From contig CM034139.1 in assembly GCA_019914995.1 (NCBI GenBank), positions 1,059,001-1,123,000 of the forward strand: a stretch of DNA of 64,000 nt. Direction: 5' to 3'. The translations under genes and the position numbers were made by a program. Of the stretch, positions 22,896 to 34,193 are shown in pieces. How positions within the stretch are numbered: the first letter of the stretch is position 1; each line of letters starts with the position of its first letter. The notes under the pieces were generated by a model. That model saw nothing but the letters and a program-made list of their open reading frames with translations, was not told where the DNA came from and did no database searches. This stretch comes from Acanthochlamys bracteata (lineage: Eukaryota > Streptophyta > Magnoliopsida > Pandanales > Velloziaceae).

Positions 22896-23300
22896 TTGTT
22901 TATTTGAACTCCAAAAGATTAAATTGCGGCCTAAGTACACCACATAGACACTAGTAGAGGTGGAGTCATCTTTATTACCTGCCCAATCAGTATTCGAGAA
23001 TGCATGCAAAAATAGAGGTGATTCACGATATAAAAGTAATCCGTGATTCAGTGTACCAGACAGATAGCGAAGGAGGCATTTGATGGTTATCCAATGTTCA
23101 GTTGTTGGCCGATGCATGAACTGAGAGAGCTTGTTCACTGCAAATGCAATATACGGTCGTGTGAGAGACAGATATTTAAGACTCCCAACTAAAGTTCGAA
23201 ATTCTATTGGATCAGATAAAGCTGTGCCTGTATGAAGTGTCAATGTTGGACTGGTGAATAATGGAGTCATGACAGGTTTGGCATCAACCATTTTTGTTCG
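22895..23300 (-). pseudogene. copia RT C-terminus and RNase H, 3'-truncated
   Basis: Minus-strand frame reads MVDAKPVMTPL, EFRTLVGSLKYLSLTRPYIA, FAVNKLSQFMHRPTTEHW and NTDWAGNKDDSTSTSVYVVY, then SSNKQVSCW, where it joins the gypsy RT fragment. The rest of RNase H and the 3' LTR are missing. It belongs to the minus-strand copia element that runs back to 28446. Confidence 0.88.
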
Positions 23301-23995
23301 GACAAGATGATCGGTAATGTACCGTCTTTGAAGGAGAAAAAGACCATGATTGTGTGGGATAACCTTAACACCAAGGAAATGACAATGGCCCGAGATCTTT
23401 CAATGAGAATCATTAGGCAAGAAGCTACACAAATTGATTTACCTTATTCTGGCCGTCTCCTATAATGATTACATCATCAACATAGATAAGTAAGTAAATG
23501 AGATACCCACCTGTATTAAGAATAAAAGTGAGGTGTTCGCATTAGAGTTGATGAAGCTAGAGTTAAGTAAAATGTTTTGAGCTCATGATACCAATCTCGT
23601 GGTGTTTGTTTGAGACCATAAATAGCTTTGCGAAGTTTGTATACATGAGTGGGAAAATCTGGATCAATAAAACCAGGTGGTTGAGTCATGTAGATGTTTT
23701 CAGATAGGTGTCCTTGAAGAAATGCATTATTAACATCAAGCTGGTGAAGTGACCACCCCCTATTGATGGCAAGACTTAGAACAAGATGAATAGTTATTAA
23801 TTTGATAACTGGACTAAATGTGTCATTATAGTCCACTCCGGACCGTTGATGAAATCCCTTAGCAACCAAAATTGTACCTATCAATAGAGCAATCAGATGG
23901 TCGTTTAGTGCAAAAAATCCACTTATATCCCATAATATTTTGTGAGCAGTCAGATGGAACAAGTTCTCAAGTGCCATTCCGAACAAAAGTATCAA
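23300..23995 (-). pseudogene. copia reverse transcriptase (minus-strand element)
   Basis: From 23995 downward: [40 protein letters not shown] with YMTQPPGF after it, and [21 protein letters not shown] frameshift follows at about 23520-23540. The YVDD-containing region (IYVDDVIIIGD-like, near 23490-23460) is read in another frame. It is in order with integrase upstream and RNase H downstream. Confidence 0.88.
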
Positions 23996-24038
23996 ACTCT
24001 TCGGACATGGTCTGACGCCATTTAGGATCTTTGAGGGC

Positions 24039-25250
24039 TTAGGTCGTAGTTGTTGGTTCTAAGTCATCAGATACGGATAGTTGAGCTGTCAAATTGAGTT
24101 TTTGAATAGGCTTGTGGATGTTGTTCTTGGATCTAGTTTGCATGGGATGATTATTGTTGGTTAAAGTATGGGGTTCACTGAAAGACTCAGTAGGGTTGGT
24201 AGAATAGGGCACAAATGATGTAGATGATAAATTTGGATTGTCGGAGGGGTCTTCGTTCGGGGGTGGTGCTACGTAGGATGGCGTTGTGAGTGGTACTGAG
24301 AAGGGGGTGGAAATTGGAATGGTGAAAACAGGAAGAGAGTAGATTACATTGAAGAGAGGAAAAAGAAAAAACAGATTCAACAAATTCAACGTGGCGAGAC
24401 ACATAGATTTTGGAGGTAGAATTGTCAAGACAAAAATATGCACTTTGTGTAAGAGAGTAGCCGAGAAAAATACATGGTTTGGATCGAGGGGCAAGTTTGT
24501 GAGGTGAATAAGGACAAAGGCAATGATAGCATAAACAACTAAATACTCGAAGTTTGGAATAGTTGGGTGGATGGCAAGATATTTTTTCAAGGGGAGAAGT
24601 GAATTGAAGTGTTGGAGTGGGTAGACGATTAATGAGATAAATGGCGGTAGCGAAAATGTGAGACCAATATGTGAGTTAGAGAGATGCATGAGAAAGAAAA
24701 GAAAGATCAGTTTCAACAATGTGCCGGTGTCGTCATTCAGAATATCCATTATGTTTGGAGTATGTGGGGGAGTGGTGAAGTGAGACGTACCATTCTTAGA
24801 GAGAAAATTTTCAATAATTTGATATTCTCTACTATTGTCGGTGGAAAGAGTAATGATTTTGTAGCAGAAATAATTTTCTACAACAGCTTTGAAGCGAATA
24901 AAGATGTCATGCACATTAGATTTTGTTTTGAGTAGGTAGAACCATATATATTTGGTGAAGTGATCGATGAAAATAATATAATATTTGAAACCATCATGAG
25001 ATATAATATGTGAAGTCCAAAACATCAGAGAAAATGATTTCAAGAGGTTTAGAAGAAGTAAGAGTGGATTTGGAAAATGGTAACTTATGACTTTTATTGC
25101 AGTGACAATCGTTACAAAAAATTATTGTGAATACAGAAGAAAATAATTGTAACTGACCAATAGTTATAATACTTTTGAAGATTTGAAAAGATGGATGCCC
25201 TAGTCTATGATGCCATTCGGATGAAGAGGTTTTGACACTGGATAGAGCAA
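24039..25250 (-). pseudogene. copia integrase and linker (part after the solo LTR)
   Basis: Just after the solo LTR, 25300-25060 reads the pre-integrase zinc-binding region with EWHHRLGHPSFQIFK and FCNDCHCNKSHKLPF. A 334-codon frame from 25043 then has SHDGFKYYIIFIDHFTKYIW with FYLLK, the catalytic-core STDNSREYQ (D, and E in REYQ), and FTTPPHTP. The C-terminal linker ends in NHPMQTRSKNNIHKPIQ. The 5' part of this gene lies beyond the solo LTR at 26783 and above. Confidence 0.87.
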
Positions 25251-25344
25251 GTAACGGTGAAGATTGGATTAGTTTGATTGGCCACTCATAAACGCCATTT
25301 TTAGTTTGCTCTTGAAGAACTTGTGCCCCCGTATGAAGATCCTT

Positions 25345-26778
25345 TGTTGGAACTATAAAGACAATTTTGATGATAACAAAGAATTAAGAACTATGATTTA
25401 TATTAGACTAATAATCCGAAATCAAGTTCTATAGGATTAGACAAACAAAGATCATTTTATTTACAACAGACAAAAACAGCCATCATACAGCCAACTGTCA
25501 TTCTACTACAAATTAAACAGCATACGGAACAGAGGATGCTATAGTCACATTGCAGTCAGCTACTTGACCACTGAAGCATAGGAAGACTTCTCTGTATCGA
25601 AACAGAGCTTTGGGTTCAACAGCAACAAAATTTTTCTTGCTTCAAAAATCTTCTGGACTCACAACGCACTGAAGCAATTCAAATAGAAGATCTACAGCGA
25701 GCAAAAATCATCTTCAATTTCACAGAAAGGGAAAGCTCAATAATCAAGGGAAGAAAGCACATTATACAAATTAAGATGTTTTAATCAAGTCAAGCAGTCA
25801 ACCAGCGATGCATTAAATATGGACAAACCGACTCAGCTCTCTTGTTTCAGACAGCAACTTAGCTAAATTGAGTTTACAATTACTAGCGGCAAACTCAAAT
25901 CTTTATAACGCATTTAATGCCATGGAGACATGGCACAAAAACAGCCGAAAGCAATTGAGGAAGCGGTTGATTAACCGCTGGGCAAAACTGCTCTCTCTCT
26001 GACGTGAAGAACCACTAATGGAAAAGAGCGCCAACGGCAACGTTCTTCAACGGTTCCTACACAGAGACGAAACACTATAAGAAGGGAGACAGAGCAACAA
26101 AGAAAGAGTGTAGAGATAATACAAGCAAAAACAAAGACATACAAGAACTCAACAACTCTACGCAAATCTTGCTGCTGATCACACTGAAGAAATCTCTCTC
26201 AGCAACATATCTGATCATTTCATTCAAAATACTTCATGAACACATAACCCTCATGAGATAGATCCTGTGCTCAATTTCTGTTTATTTGTCTTGTAACTTT
26301 TTACTGACATTGTGAAGATGGTGCTGCGGGCACCGGGAAAGAAAGTTCAGGTGGAGCTTGGTGAAAGCTCTTAGACCTTGTAATAGAGCTAGCAAATCAG
26401 CCAGGGGGACAGTTGTGTCCAGTAGGCTGTTAGGGGTTGTTTTGGTAAAAAAATCCGGTAGAGTAAGTGTACTTGGTGAAGCACTTTGCTCTAGGTGTAT
26501 TTGTAGCTTATTAAAGGTTTAGTGAAGCTTTGGCTCTGGTGATAGAGCGACCGTGGATGTAGGCAAAGGAATTTTGTCGAACCACGTTAAATATCCTGAG
26601 TACTATCTTTTTACTTATGTTAGTAAACACTCTAACTCTCTCTGTCTGCAGGTTACAAAATTGACACAGCCGGCTGTAAGCTTGCTGCCAGTAGGATAAC
26701 TAAGCTTGACGAAAATTTTTATTGACTAACTCAATTCACCCCTCCCCTCTTGAGTTAATCTTACAGGAAAACCTAACA
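25345..26778 (+). mobile_element. solo LTR of the Sirevirus family, inserted in copia integrase
   Basis: Starts TGTTGGAACTATAAAG and ends GAAAACCTAACA. It matches the LTRs at 44005-45464 and 51536-52995 in the inverse orientation along its length. It is 1434 bp long and flanked by a perfect 5-bp duplication TCCTT (25340-25344 and 26779-26783). No internal Sirevirus sequence is attached, so the element was reduced by recombination between its two LTRs. Removing it and one TCCTT joins the copia frame across VVKD and LHTGAQVL. Confidence 0.93.
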
Positions 26779-26782
26779 TCCT

Positions 26783-27181
26783 TCACAACAAAAAAATGTG
26801 GTAAGAATTCAACGAAATATTATTGCTGAGGCAAAATTGATTAACAGAGATTAAATTCTTTTTCATATTTGGCACACAACGAACATTATTGAGTGTAAAA
26901 TTATGAGTAGAGTAAGGTATATAAATGAAACCAGTGTGGGTGATTGGTAAACCCGTGCCATCTGCAATCATAATATCGTCGGAATCATTGTACGGAGAGT
27001 GAAGTGAGGGAGTATTGAGATCGCCGGTAACATGATGAGAGGCACCACTGTCAAGTAGCCAAAAGGGAGTTTTTGTGACGGTATTAGCTGCAAAGTTAAC
27101 TCGTGGCTGCCATGATGTAAGATTTGTTCCGGATCCGCGATTGATCGGCAATTGACTGGTTGGCACTTGATTGATCTGCAA
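26783..27181 (-). pseudogene. copia protease region (minus-strand element)
   Basis: The minus frame reads FWLLDSGASHHVTGDLN, the DSGAS aspartic-protease signature of copia, then DDIMIADGTGLPITHTGFIY and LNNVRCVPNMKKNLISVNQF. The frame runs to the border of the solo LTR. It overlaps the end of the gag frame at 27096, consistent with one small frameshift near 27100. Confidence 0.88.
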
Positions 27182-28052
27182 TAGACGAAAGAATGGGCCA
27201 GCGTTTAACTAAGTGTTCTTGAGTGCCACAGATTTGACAACGATCAAGATATGGTCTTGGTGAAGGGCGATCACCATTAGATGTTGGTGTGGAGGAGCAG
27301 GTGTTGGAAGACATAGTGGGACGAAAAGAGTCTGTGTGATCAGAGTTGAAAAAGGGACGAGGCATTGAATTTCTGTGTGCTGGATTAGCAGTCACTAGTA
27401 TTGGTTGAGTCTTAGATGTTACATTGCGATGAGTGGCTTTAAGAGTGAGGAGTTTTTCATATAGTTCCTTAAGAGAGATTGGGATCTCGCGAGCTTGAAA
27501 AGCAACAACAAGATCATAAAATTCATCACTAAGACTATCTAAAATTTTCTCAAATAGGTCTTCGGCATCCATAGGGATACCAAGTAGTGCAAGTTCATCG
27601 GCATACTTTTTAATTCTTAGAGAATTTTTTAGATGAATTCGAATTTGTATACGGCGACTGCGTGTTGGCTTGGCATAGGTGTTGGCAAGAGTATGCCAAA
27701 CGTCACTGGAGGTAGTGGCACTGGCAATGAATGGAACAATGTTTGGAAAGATAGATCCAATGAATGCATTGATGATTAACTGATATTGACGTTTTCAATG
27801 AGTATAAACTGGATTGGTAATTACTGAACTGTCTGTAGTGATAGTAGATGGTGGACACGATTTAGATCCATCAACGAAGCTAAGGAGATCAAAACTAATA
27901 AGAAGAGTATTGAATTGGAATTTCCAAAAGAGATAGTTTATATTAGTGAGTTTTAATGGAGTTTGAGCGGCAACGTTGATAGCAATCAATTGTTGATTGG
28001 ATTTTTGAGTGATGATAGAAGAAATACTTGATAATGTAGAGGTATTGGCCAT
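27096..28052 (-). pseudogene. copia gag (minus-strand element)
   Basis: Begins at ATG 28050-28052 (MANTSTLSSISSIITQK), with the gag N-terminal block LKLTNINYLFWKFQFNTLL and LLSFVDGSK. It is broken near 27795. The C-terminal half continues at 27572 with MDAEDLFEKILDSLSDEFYD, KELYEKLLTLKATHR and a zinc-knuckle-like CQICGTQEHLVKRW at about 27250-27200, whose last Cys is replaced. The start was chosen because it follows the primer site by about 80 bp. This is a typical Ty1/copia order: gag, protease, integrase, RT. Confidence 0.85.
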
Positions 28053-28133
28053 TGAGAGTATTTGAAACTACTGAGTTAGGGAGAAATGAAGGAAAAAAAA
28101 TGTAGGACAAGATAGAGCTCGTTAAAGCAATGG

Positions 28134-28147
28134 TGGCTCTGGTACCG
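28134..28147 (-). promoter_or_regulatory. primer binding site (initiator tRNA-Met), minus-strand copia
   Basis: The minus strand reads CGGTACCAGAGCCA, a near match to the TGGTATCAGAGC primer site. It lies just outside the expected 5' LTR and 80 bp before the gag start. Confidence 0.75.
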
Positions 28148-28149
28148 TA

Positions 28150-28446
28150 TAAAGAATTGTAATCAATGACTTATTTTTATATATTGATATGAGCACATAT
28201 ATATACCCTCAAAGTTTCTAAAAGTTAAATATTTCTAAAATCAAATCTTTCTAAAATCAATCCAAATTAAATCTTTTTAGAATAAAATAAAATCTAATCT
28301 TTCTCAATAAAATTTTTCTAAATTAAGTATTCCAAATATAAAAAGGAATCAAATATCCTTATTAATATGTATATCTAAAAGATTTTGAAATGAAAAACTT
28401 GAGCAAAAGCTTCGTTGATAAACTCGATCTTCTATTCTGTGTCACA
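28150..28446 (-). repeat. putative 5' LTR of the minus-strand copia element
   Basis: AT-rich sequence directly upstream of the primer site on the minus strand. TGTGACACAG at 28446 is a possible LTR start. The partner LTR has been lost at the gypsy junction, so the outer border is unconfirmed. Confidence 0.4.
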
Positions 28447-30439
28447 GAAAAAAATTTTATATAATCAGTGGCTGAATGGCTGACCGTTAAGTGACTATAA
28501 AATTTTCTGTTCTGTATGCTACTTAATAATTATCATATAAATAATAGCATAATAATTTATTGCTTAATGATTATAATTTTGATACAGCTAACTTATTGTC
28601 TGCCGGACATACGTATTTTATTAATTTTTATAGAATTTAATTTAGTTTATTAATCCAATTTAAGTTATAAATTATAATTTTTAATTTAATATTATCATTA
28701 AAATCAACTTTCGAAGAGTTCCAACGTATTACGAGATTCATCTGTACATGTGTTTGGTCAGATAGGTCTACTGATAGGGGGTGGTCTACAGTTCGTACCT
28801 GAACGGTGCAGGTTGATCTAATAGAATTATATACGTGTGCGTCCGGTGCTGAAGAACTGATAGGAATGTGAAACATATGGACAGATGGGGTCATACACGC
28901 TAAGGCCGCACCTGCTCTTTTGGATAAGATGGGTTCTTGTCGGTCAATAATCATGACATTACTTTTATTGTGCTTTATTATTAGCATTTAAATTTAGGTT
29001 ACTCAAAGACCATTATCCATTGTTAACTCCTACGTACTAACTAATTATCAATCCTAATCTCTAAATTCTTAAGTTCTGAATTCTGACTGTTACAAATAAA
29101 TAATGCAATTAGTAAATAACTTTTAGAAATTTTATTAGATATAAAACAAAAACTTTAATTAAAATTTTACTAATATAATGACTATATTTGCATTATTAAT
29201 AATATAATTTCTGTATTTTTATTGTTCGATTTTCGTTAGATTTCTTCGGCTTTATCTAATACCATCTAAGGTAATTTTCTAGATATATACATGAATATAA
29301 ACAAAATACATGATAAAATACATGACTAATTCGAAAAAATTTCAGGTTATTCATGGAATCAGTAAACTGTAGTATTATCAGAAATCAAATTTCTAGTGAA
29401 ACATGGAAAACTAGTGATACATAGAAAATCTACCTTACACTTATAGCATTAAATAAAAAAGTAGGTTGCATTTAGGAGGATTATGCGTTAATCTTAGAGT
29501 ACCACAGCTCTCTAACATGCACCATTAGAGCACCTAATAATTCAAACGAGCACTAAGATATAATTTTTCAATCCTTTATGAGACTAGTCGGTTTTAAACC
29601 GTTAATCTCTTTTAAATAAAGAGGTACTTTTAGATACTTCTCCGCTTTTGCTAATCATAACAATTTCCCAATTGCAGCAAATGTTATAATCACAAGTAGC
29701 TTGTAATCTACATATATACATTCATAGTTAGATTAATAAGTTAACTATAAATTAATAAAATTAATTATGTAATGTTGAAGTAAATATTATACACGAGTGC
29801 TAAGTGGGCCCAAAATACATAATAAGAGCTATAGAATAAATAAGATAAAAGTGTTAAAAGCAACTAAGTGGTGAGCATCCTCAAATCATCATGATGATTA
29901 ACTTATAAAAGAAATCCACTTTTTCTACAAGGAGATAAATCCATAAACAACTCTTAATTACCATCATGATATGGTTTAGCTCAAAATTCTCATAATGAAG
30001 TATAAAGAACCTGATCCTAAGTTAACCATGTCACCCTATTACTCAACCGTGGCTCCAAAACACGCCCAAAAAAGAAAAGAAGGATAAGGGTGAAAGGGAA
30101 CAGCTCTGTTGCCACGGCCAACAATCTCTGCTATCAACACGTTTCAGTTCAAGACGAGAGTAAGATTGAAGAAGTTCTGAGACATTTATGAAATTACAAT
30201 ACTGCTAAAAATTTCATAGATATATAATTTCCATTTAATTTCATTCATACAGAACATTATACAATATATGTGCGAAAAGTTACACAGAGAAAGAAAGAGC
30301 TTTCTAAAATAGAGTTAACAACAAGCAGCTCCTCCCAAAAACACAATCCAGACAGAGAAACAAAAGCACCAAATTTAATAAAGAGGGTAACTTTAAAGAA
30401 AGCCAGCAGAAATCCCAATTCTGCTGGCAAACAAAACCT

Positions 30440-30440
<1 letters not shown>
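28447..30440. other. AT-rich intergenic region
   Basis: No gene recognised. A 116-codon open stretch on the minus strand (28637-28987) sits in a local GC-richer block (28700-28930) and has no known domain. It might be a degenerate LTR or gene scrap. Confidence 0.45.

Positions 30441-30471
<31 letters not shown>
30441..30471. repeat. poly(A) tract of 31 bases
   Basis: An uninterrupted run of A on the plus strand, 40 bp beyond the stop codon of the RING-H2 gene, so it is a T run in that gene's 3' region. Confidence 0.95.
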
Positions 30472-30474
<3 letters not shown>

Positions 30475-30510
30475 AGACTACTTGCTTTTTTTAAGTAATA
30501 GTAGATCTAT

Positions 30511-31020
30511 TCAGTAACGGCAAAGCCAGGCGACAAGCTCCGCATCAGCGTTGGATCCACGGCGCCGATGAATAGCAGAAGAAGAATCCGGGCAACCAAT
30601 CGGCAAGCGGCAAAGCGGACAGCTCAAGTTCATCTGATCGAACCATCCATCTAAACACTCTGTATGGAACGCGTGGCAGCACGGCAGCCTTCGGACCCGT
30701 TTGGTCCCTTCTCCTAACCCGCACAGACAAACAACACAGTTGGATGACGCTGCCGATGATGCAGGAGATAATGAATCTGGCGAAAACGAAGGGTTTGAGT
30801 TGAGGTGGTCTGCGAGAGCGATGAGTCCCGCGAGGTTCGATCCGCAGACTATGTCGCCTCTCCCGCCGCCACCGCAGGCTGTTTCGTTGAGGAACCCGAC
30901 GGAGTTGAGCAGGAACAGTAGGAGGGATCTTAGGTAGGCAACCCATCCGGCAGCCGTTACGACAAGCAAGATCGGGATCGAATCGCTGGACACGTCTTTC
31001 AACTGGCTTGACAAACCCAT
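30511..31020 (-). CDS. RING-H2 finger E3 ubiquitin ligase, RHA2-like
   Basis: An intronless frame of 169 residues. The N-terminus MGLSSQLKDVSSDSIPILLV strongly resembles plant RHA2-type E3 ligases, which start in the same way. A hydrophobic segment at about residues 15-45 is a probable membrane anchor. A short Gly-rich and Ser-rich linker follows. The RING-H2 domain spans residues 95-137: Cys95 and Cys98, then LPCCHAFH supplies the third Cys and two His, Cys122 follows, and CPLC (134-137) closes it. Such proteins transfer ubiquitin from an E2 to substrates; RHA2 members act in abscisic acid and drought responses in Arabidopsis. The substrate here is unknown. The local GC content is clearly above that of the surroundings, as expected for a real coding exon. 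An overlapping 165-codon frame on the same strand is a shadow. Confidence 0.9.
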   Translation of the reverse strand: MGLSSQLKDVSSDSIPILLVVTAAGWVAYLRSLLLFLLNSVGFLNETACGGGGRGDIVCGSNLAGLIALADHLNSNPSFSPDSLSPASSAASSNCVVCLCGLGEGTKRVRRLPCCHAFHTECLDGWFDQMNLSCPLCRLPIGCPDSSSAIHRRRGSNADAELVAWLCRY

Positions 31021-31874
31021 CTTGGTTCCTCTTTTTCTTCAAGCTCTTACCAGAAATGAAAGAAGTCCCCCACTAAAATTTTGGAGCCGCTCGTTGTTGT
31101 TGCTGCTGCTGTTGGAGAGGGGAAATATGTATTGAGTGTGAAAGAGGTAAGCGGGGCCCACGGAAAGAAGTAGTCACTGTCGTGTTGAAGAAAATTTTCT
31201 TAAACCTTTTTTTTCTAATTGTTTTAGAAATAGCAACTTGCGCTGTACCGCCGACGGTGATTGGACCAGGCCACCCACTCTCTCGGGCCTTCTCTCTCTA
31301 ACAAACAATTTCTTGATAGCTCCGCTCCGTTCTTTCAAGTTTTAAAAAAAAAAAAGGAAAATAAATAATACTTTAATTTTATCGACGTGTGGAAAAAGTT
31401 AATTAGTCTTTCTCATTGATCCGAAAAATTACGGACTGCGTGTTTGGTTACATACACATTTTAATTTCAAGTTGATCATGAAAGTGGATAGTTCGACTTC
31501 AATCGGTCAGTTTTTCATTATTTCGGGCTTCACTTCTTGCATATTCAAGTTTCAGTATTTATGCATTTCGTCTATTTGAATTTCAGCATGCTTACAAACC
31601 CTGAATTATGTTTTGGCCTTCCAGTGCAGTTGCCGAGATCGAGGTTATACTGGTCGGCAACTTGATTAGTTGATTATTTAAATCAATGTAATCTCACATT
31701 TTCTGGATTCGTATCATGATTTATTGTTTTAATAATACAATGATGACCGTATAACTTAAATAATAAGCTGTGTTTGAAAAATGTGCAAGTTGGTACTGGA
31801 GAGGAAGTAGGAGCTTTCTTCCTTGCATGCCTCTCAACGGGTGAAGAAAGGAAAATTGTGGACGAAAACCGTCA
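31021..31874 (-). other. upstream region of the RING-H2 gene
   Basis: 5' flank of the gene. The probable leader holds a CAA/CAG-type run on the minus strand (31090-31115). No clear TATA box was fixed, and no other gene is seen. Confidence 0.4.
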
Positions 31875-32106
31875 GGGCGTGTTTATCAACACCCAAAATT
31901 TTTTTTTAAACTCATTTTTAATATAAAATATATATATAAATTAAACTAAAATTTTTTTAATAAAATTTTTTAAAATTTTATTTTTAAAACTTATTATAAA
32001 TATTATATTAATATATAATTTTATTTTTTATTAAATATTTTTAATTTTTAATTTAATTGTTTGAAGTGAGTTTATTCACCACTTTTTTATTAAGATAAAC
32101 ACGCTC
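31875..32106. mobile_element. MITE, family 2, copy a
   Basis: The left end GGGCGTGTTTATC pairs with the right end GATAAACACGCTC. Subterminal 'cacttttttat' near the right end and AT-rich arms make a hairpin of about 230 bp. The same ends occur 140 bp further on. Confidence 0.72.
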
Positions 32107-32247
32107 CTAGCGGATCCGAATATGAACAGATGTCGAAAGGCGTAGAAATTTATAAAATTTGTTTACAGAATTAATGCATAGTCAGTTTGATTCGATATAA
32201 TAAAAATAATTAATAATATAAATAGAAGAAATATAAGAAAAAGTTTA

Positions 32248-32480
32248 GAGCGTGTTTACTAAATAATAAATTCACTTTTTTAAAAATGAATTTCAAAAAT
32301 AAAATTAAAAATATTTAATAAAAAATAAAATTTTATATTTATTTTATATTATAAATAAATTTAAAATTAAATTTTAAAAAATAAATTTTTTATAAAAATA
32401 ATTTATTTTAATTTTGTAATATATTTTTTGATATAAGTGAATTTAAAAAAGTGAGTTTAGAGGGATATGTAAACACGCCC
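32248..32480. mobile_element. MITE, family 2, copy b
   Basis: The left end GAGCGTGTTTAC pairs with GTAAACACGCCC. The inner blocks 'aaattcacttttttaaa' and 'tttaaaaaagtgagttta' pair as well. Length is nearly the same as copy a. Confidence 0.75.
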
Positions 32481-32667
32481 ATATAGTCATATCGAGCGCC
32501 GAGTATATTTTGGTTACTTCTACTTTGATGATTGGCAGCAAATGCACTGGTCATATAATTTACATAAAATACTTATTAATACATTATATTAATAAGATAT
32601 TCGAGGGTTGTTAAAATAGCTACGAAGAAGAATAACTTTGTGTAAAATGTTTTTGCACTTTAATTAC

Positions 32668-32893
32668 GTATTTACTAACATTCTAAATTTTATTATTTAA
32701 ATTTATTTTTAGTATAATATATATATAAATTAATAATTTTTTTATCAATATTTTCTTAAAAAATTTAACTTTAAAATTTACTATAAATATAAAATTAATA
32801 AAATATTTTTAATTTTTAATTTTATTTTTTAAATTTATTTTTAAAAATTTTATTTCACTCAAAAAGTCTACTTTATTCATAAAATAAACACTG
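32668..32893. mobile_element. possible diverged MITE, family 2, copy c
   Basis: 'cgtatttactaacattc' near the left and 'tttattcataaaataaacactg' near the right resemble the ends of copies a and b. The AT-rich core has a similar length. Diverged, so tentative. Confidence 0.35.
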
Positions 32894-32987
32894 CATAAAA
32901 AATTTTATTAAGCGTCGTTATAAATGATCGAAATCTTTTATTTTTACATTAATTTAGAGTTGATGAAGTGAACTAGATAGATTATTA

Positions 32988-33178
32988 ACATAATGGCTAA
33001 TTAACCTTAACCGTGCTTGTCTAATCAAACTTATTAACAATCCAACAGAGAATTAACATAATGGCTAATTAACCGTGCTTGTCTAATCAAACTTATTAAC
33101 AATCCAACAGAGAATTAACATAATGGCTAATTAACCGTGCTTGTCTAATCAAACTTATTAACAATCCAACAGAGAATT
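32988..33178. repeat. 62-bp tandem repeat, three copies
   Basis: The unit contains 'cgtgcttgtctaatcaaac' and 'ttattaacaatccaacagag'. Copies two and three are almost identical with a 62-bp period. The first copy has 6 extra bases (a duplicated ttaacc). No unique spacers are present. Confidence 0.93.
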
Positions 33179-34193
33179 GGATCGACGATAAACGCACCAT
33201 TAGCGTGTATAATCCACCCACACTATACACTTTTTATTAATTTTCTCTCTGATGATTCAGATACATCTTAACGTCAGCATTCCAAAATAAGATGCGTTTT
33301 TCAAACGCCAAATATTATATTACTAAATTGCGTACTACAATTTAAAGACTTTCTGTTCTAGTAAGTTTTTTAAGTTCATCATTTCACCAACTTGTTATAT
33401 CAAATTTCTTTTATAACGAATATCATAAAATAGATTTTCCAAGGGTTCAACTGTAATTGAGTAGCTTCGATCTTGGATTTTAAAAAAAAAACAGAAATAA
33501 TAGGATCAATTCCAATTGCGCCCATAATCAATTTTAGAATTCGATGCGTCAAACACGACCACCGCACCACTCGGCTCAACAGATACGCAATCAATATTGA
33601 TTTGCGCGTGGGTGAATTCTTTACAATAATTAAACTTTGCTAAAGTTCATGTTCAACTCTGAAATTAACAAAGATATAATTATTATCGACGACGTAAGCA
33701 TTTACGTATCCATTCCTTTATTAGAATGCTAGATTAAGTGCGGGGGAAGATACAGCAAACACCAATTTTTATCTTTAAGTATCCCAAAAGAATTAAAAGA
33801 AACGAAATTTTTTAAGTTATCAACAAAGGTACCCTAGAGTTTAGTTAATAATTAATGAAAGTGATCTTTATCTACCTTTTAGATAATATGATCTTAATTA
33901 ATCTTAAAGATTTTAGTTAGGTTAGTCACTAGGCAAATCTGGAGTTCTCCTACAGTAAACTATTGTAAAAATTAATTTGGTAAATTTTCCACAGTAGAAG
34001 CATTTTGGTCTTTTGTACATGGGAAATTAGATTTCAATTCTGAACCAGCTTATGTTACATTTTTACCAATCAAATAGTTTATTCTTTATTACCCATAAAT
34101 TCAAATGTTAGTTTAGACCCAGCCAAATAGATCAATCATTTTACTAATTTATATATACAAATTTATTAATTTACTAATTGATGTATTGCATTT
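33179..34193. other. AT-rich intergenic region
   Basis: No gene, repeat end or RNA recognised. Confidence 0.4.

Noticed and set aside
24684..24935. 83-codon plus-strand frame
   Set aside because: Antisense shadow of the copia integrase on the minus strand.
30270..30494. 74-codon plus-strand frame rich in Lys
   Set aside because: Its end is a translation of the A31 homopolymer; no support as a gene.
30545..31042. 165-codon frame overlapping the RING-H2 gene on the same strand
   Set aside because: Shadow frame in a GC-rich exon; the other frame has a complete RING-H2 finger and a conserved N-terminus.
32988..33178. CRISPR-like repeat array
   Set aside because: Contiguous tandem units without unique spacers, in a plant-type nuclear context.
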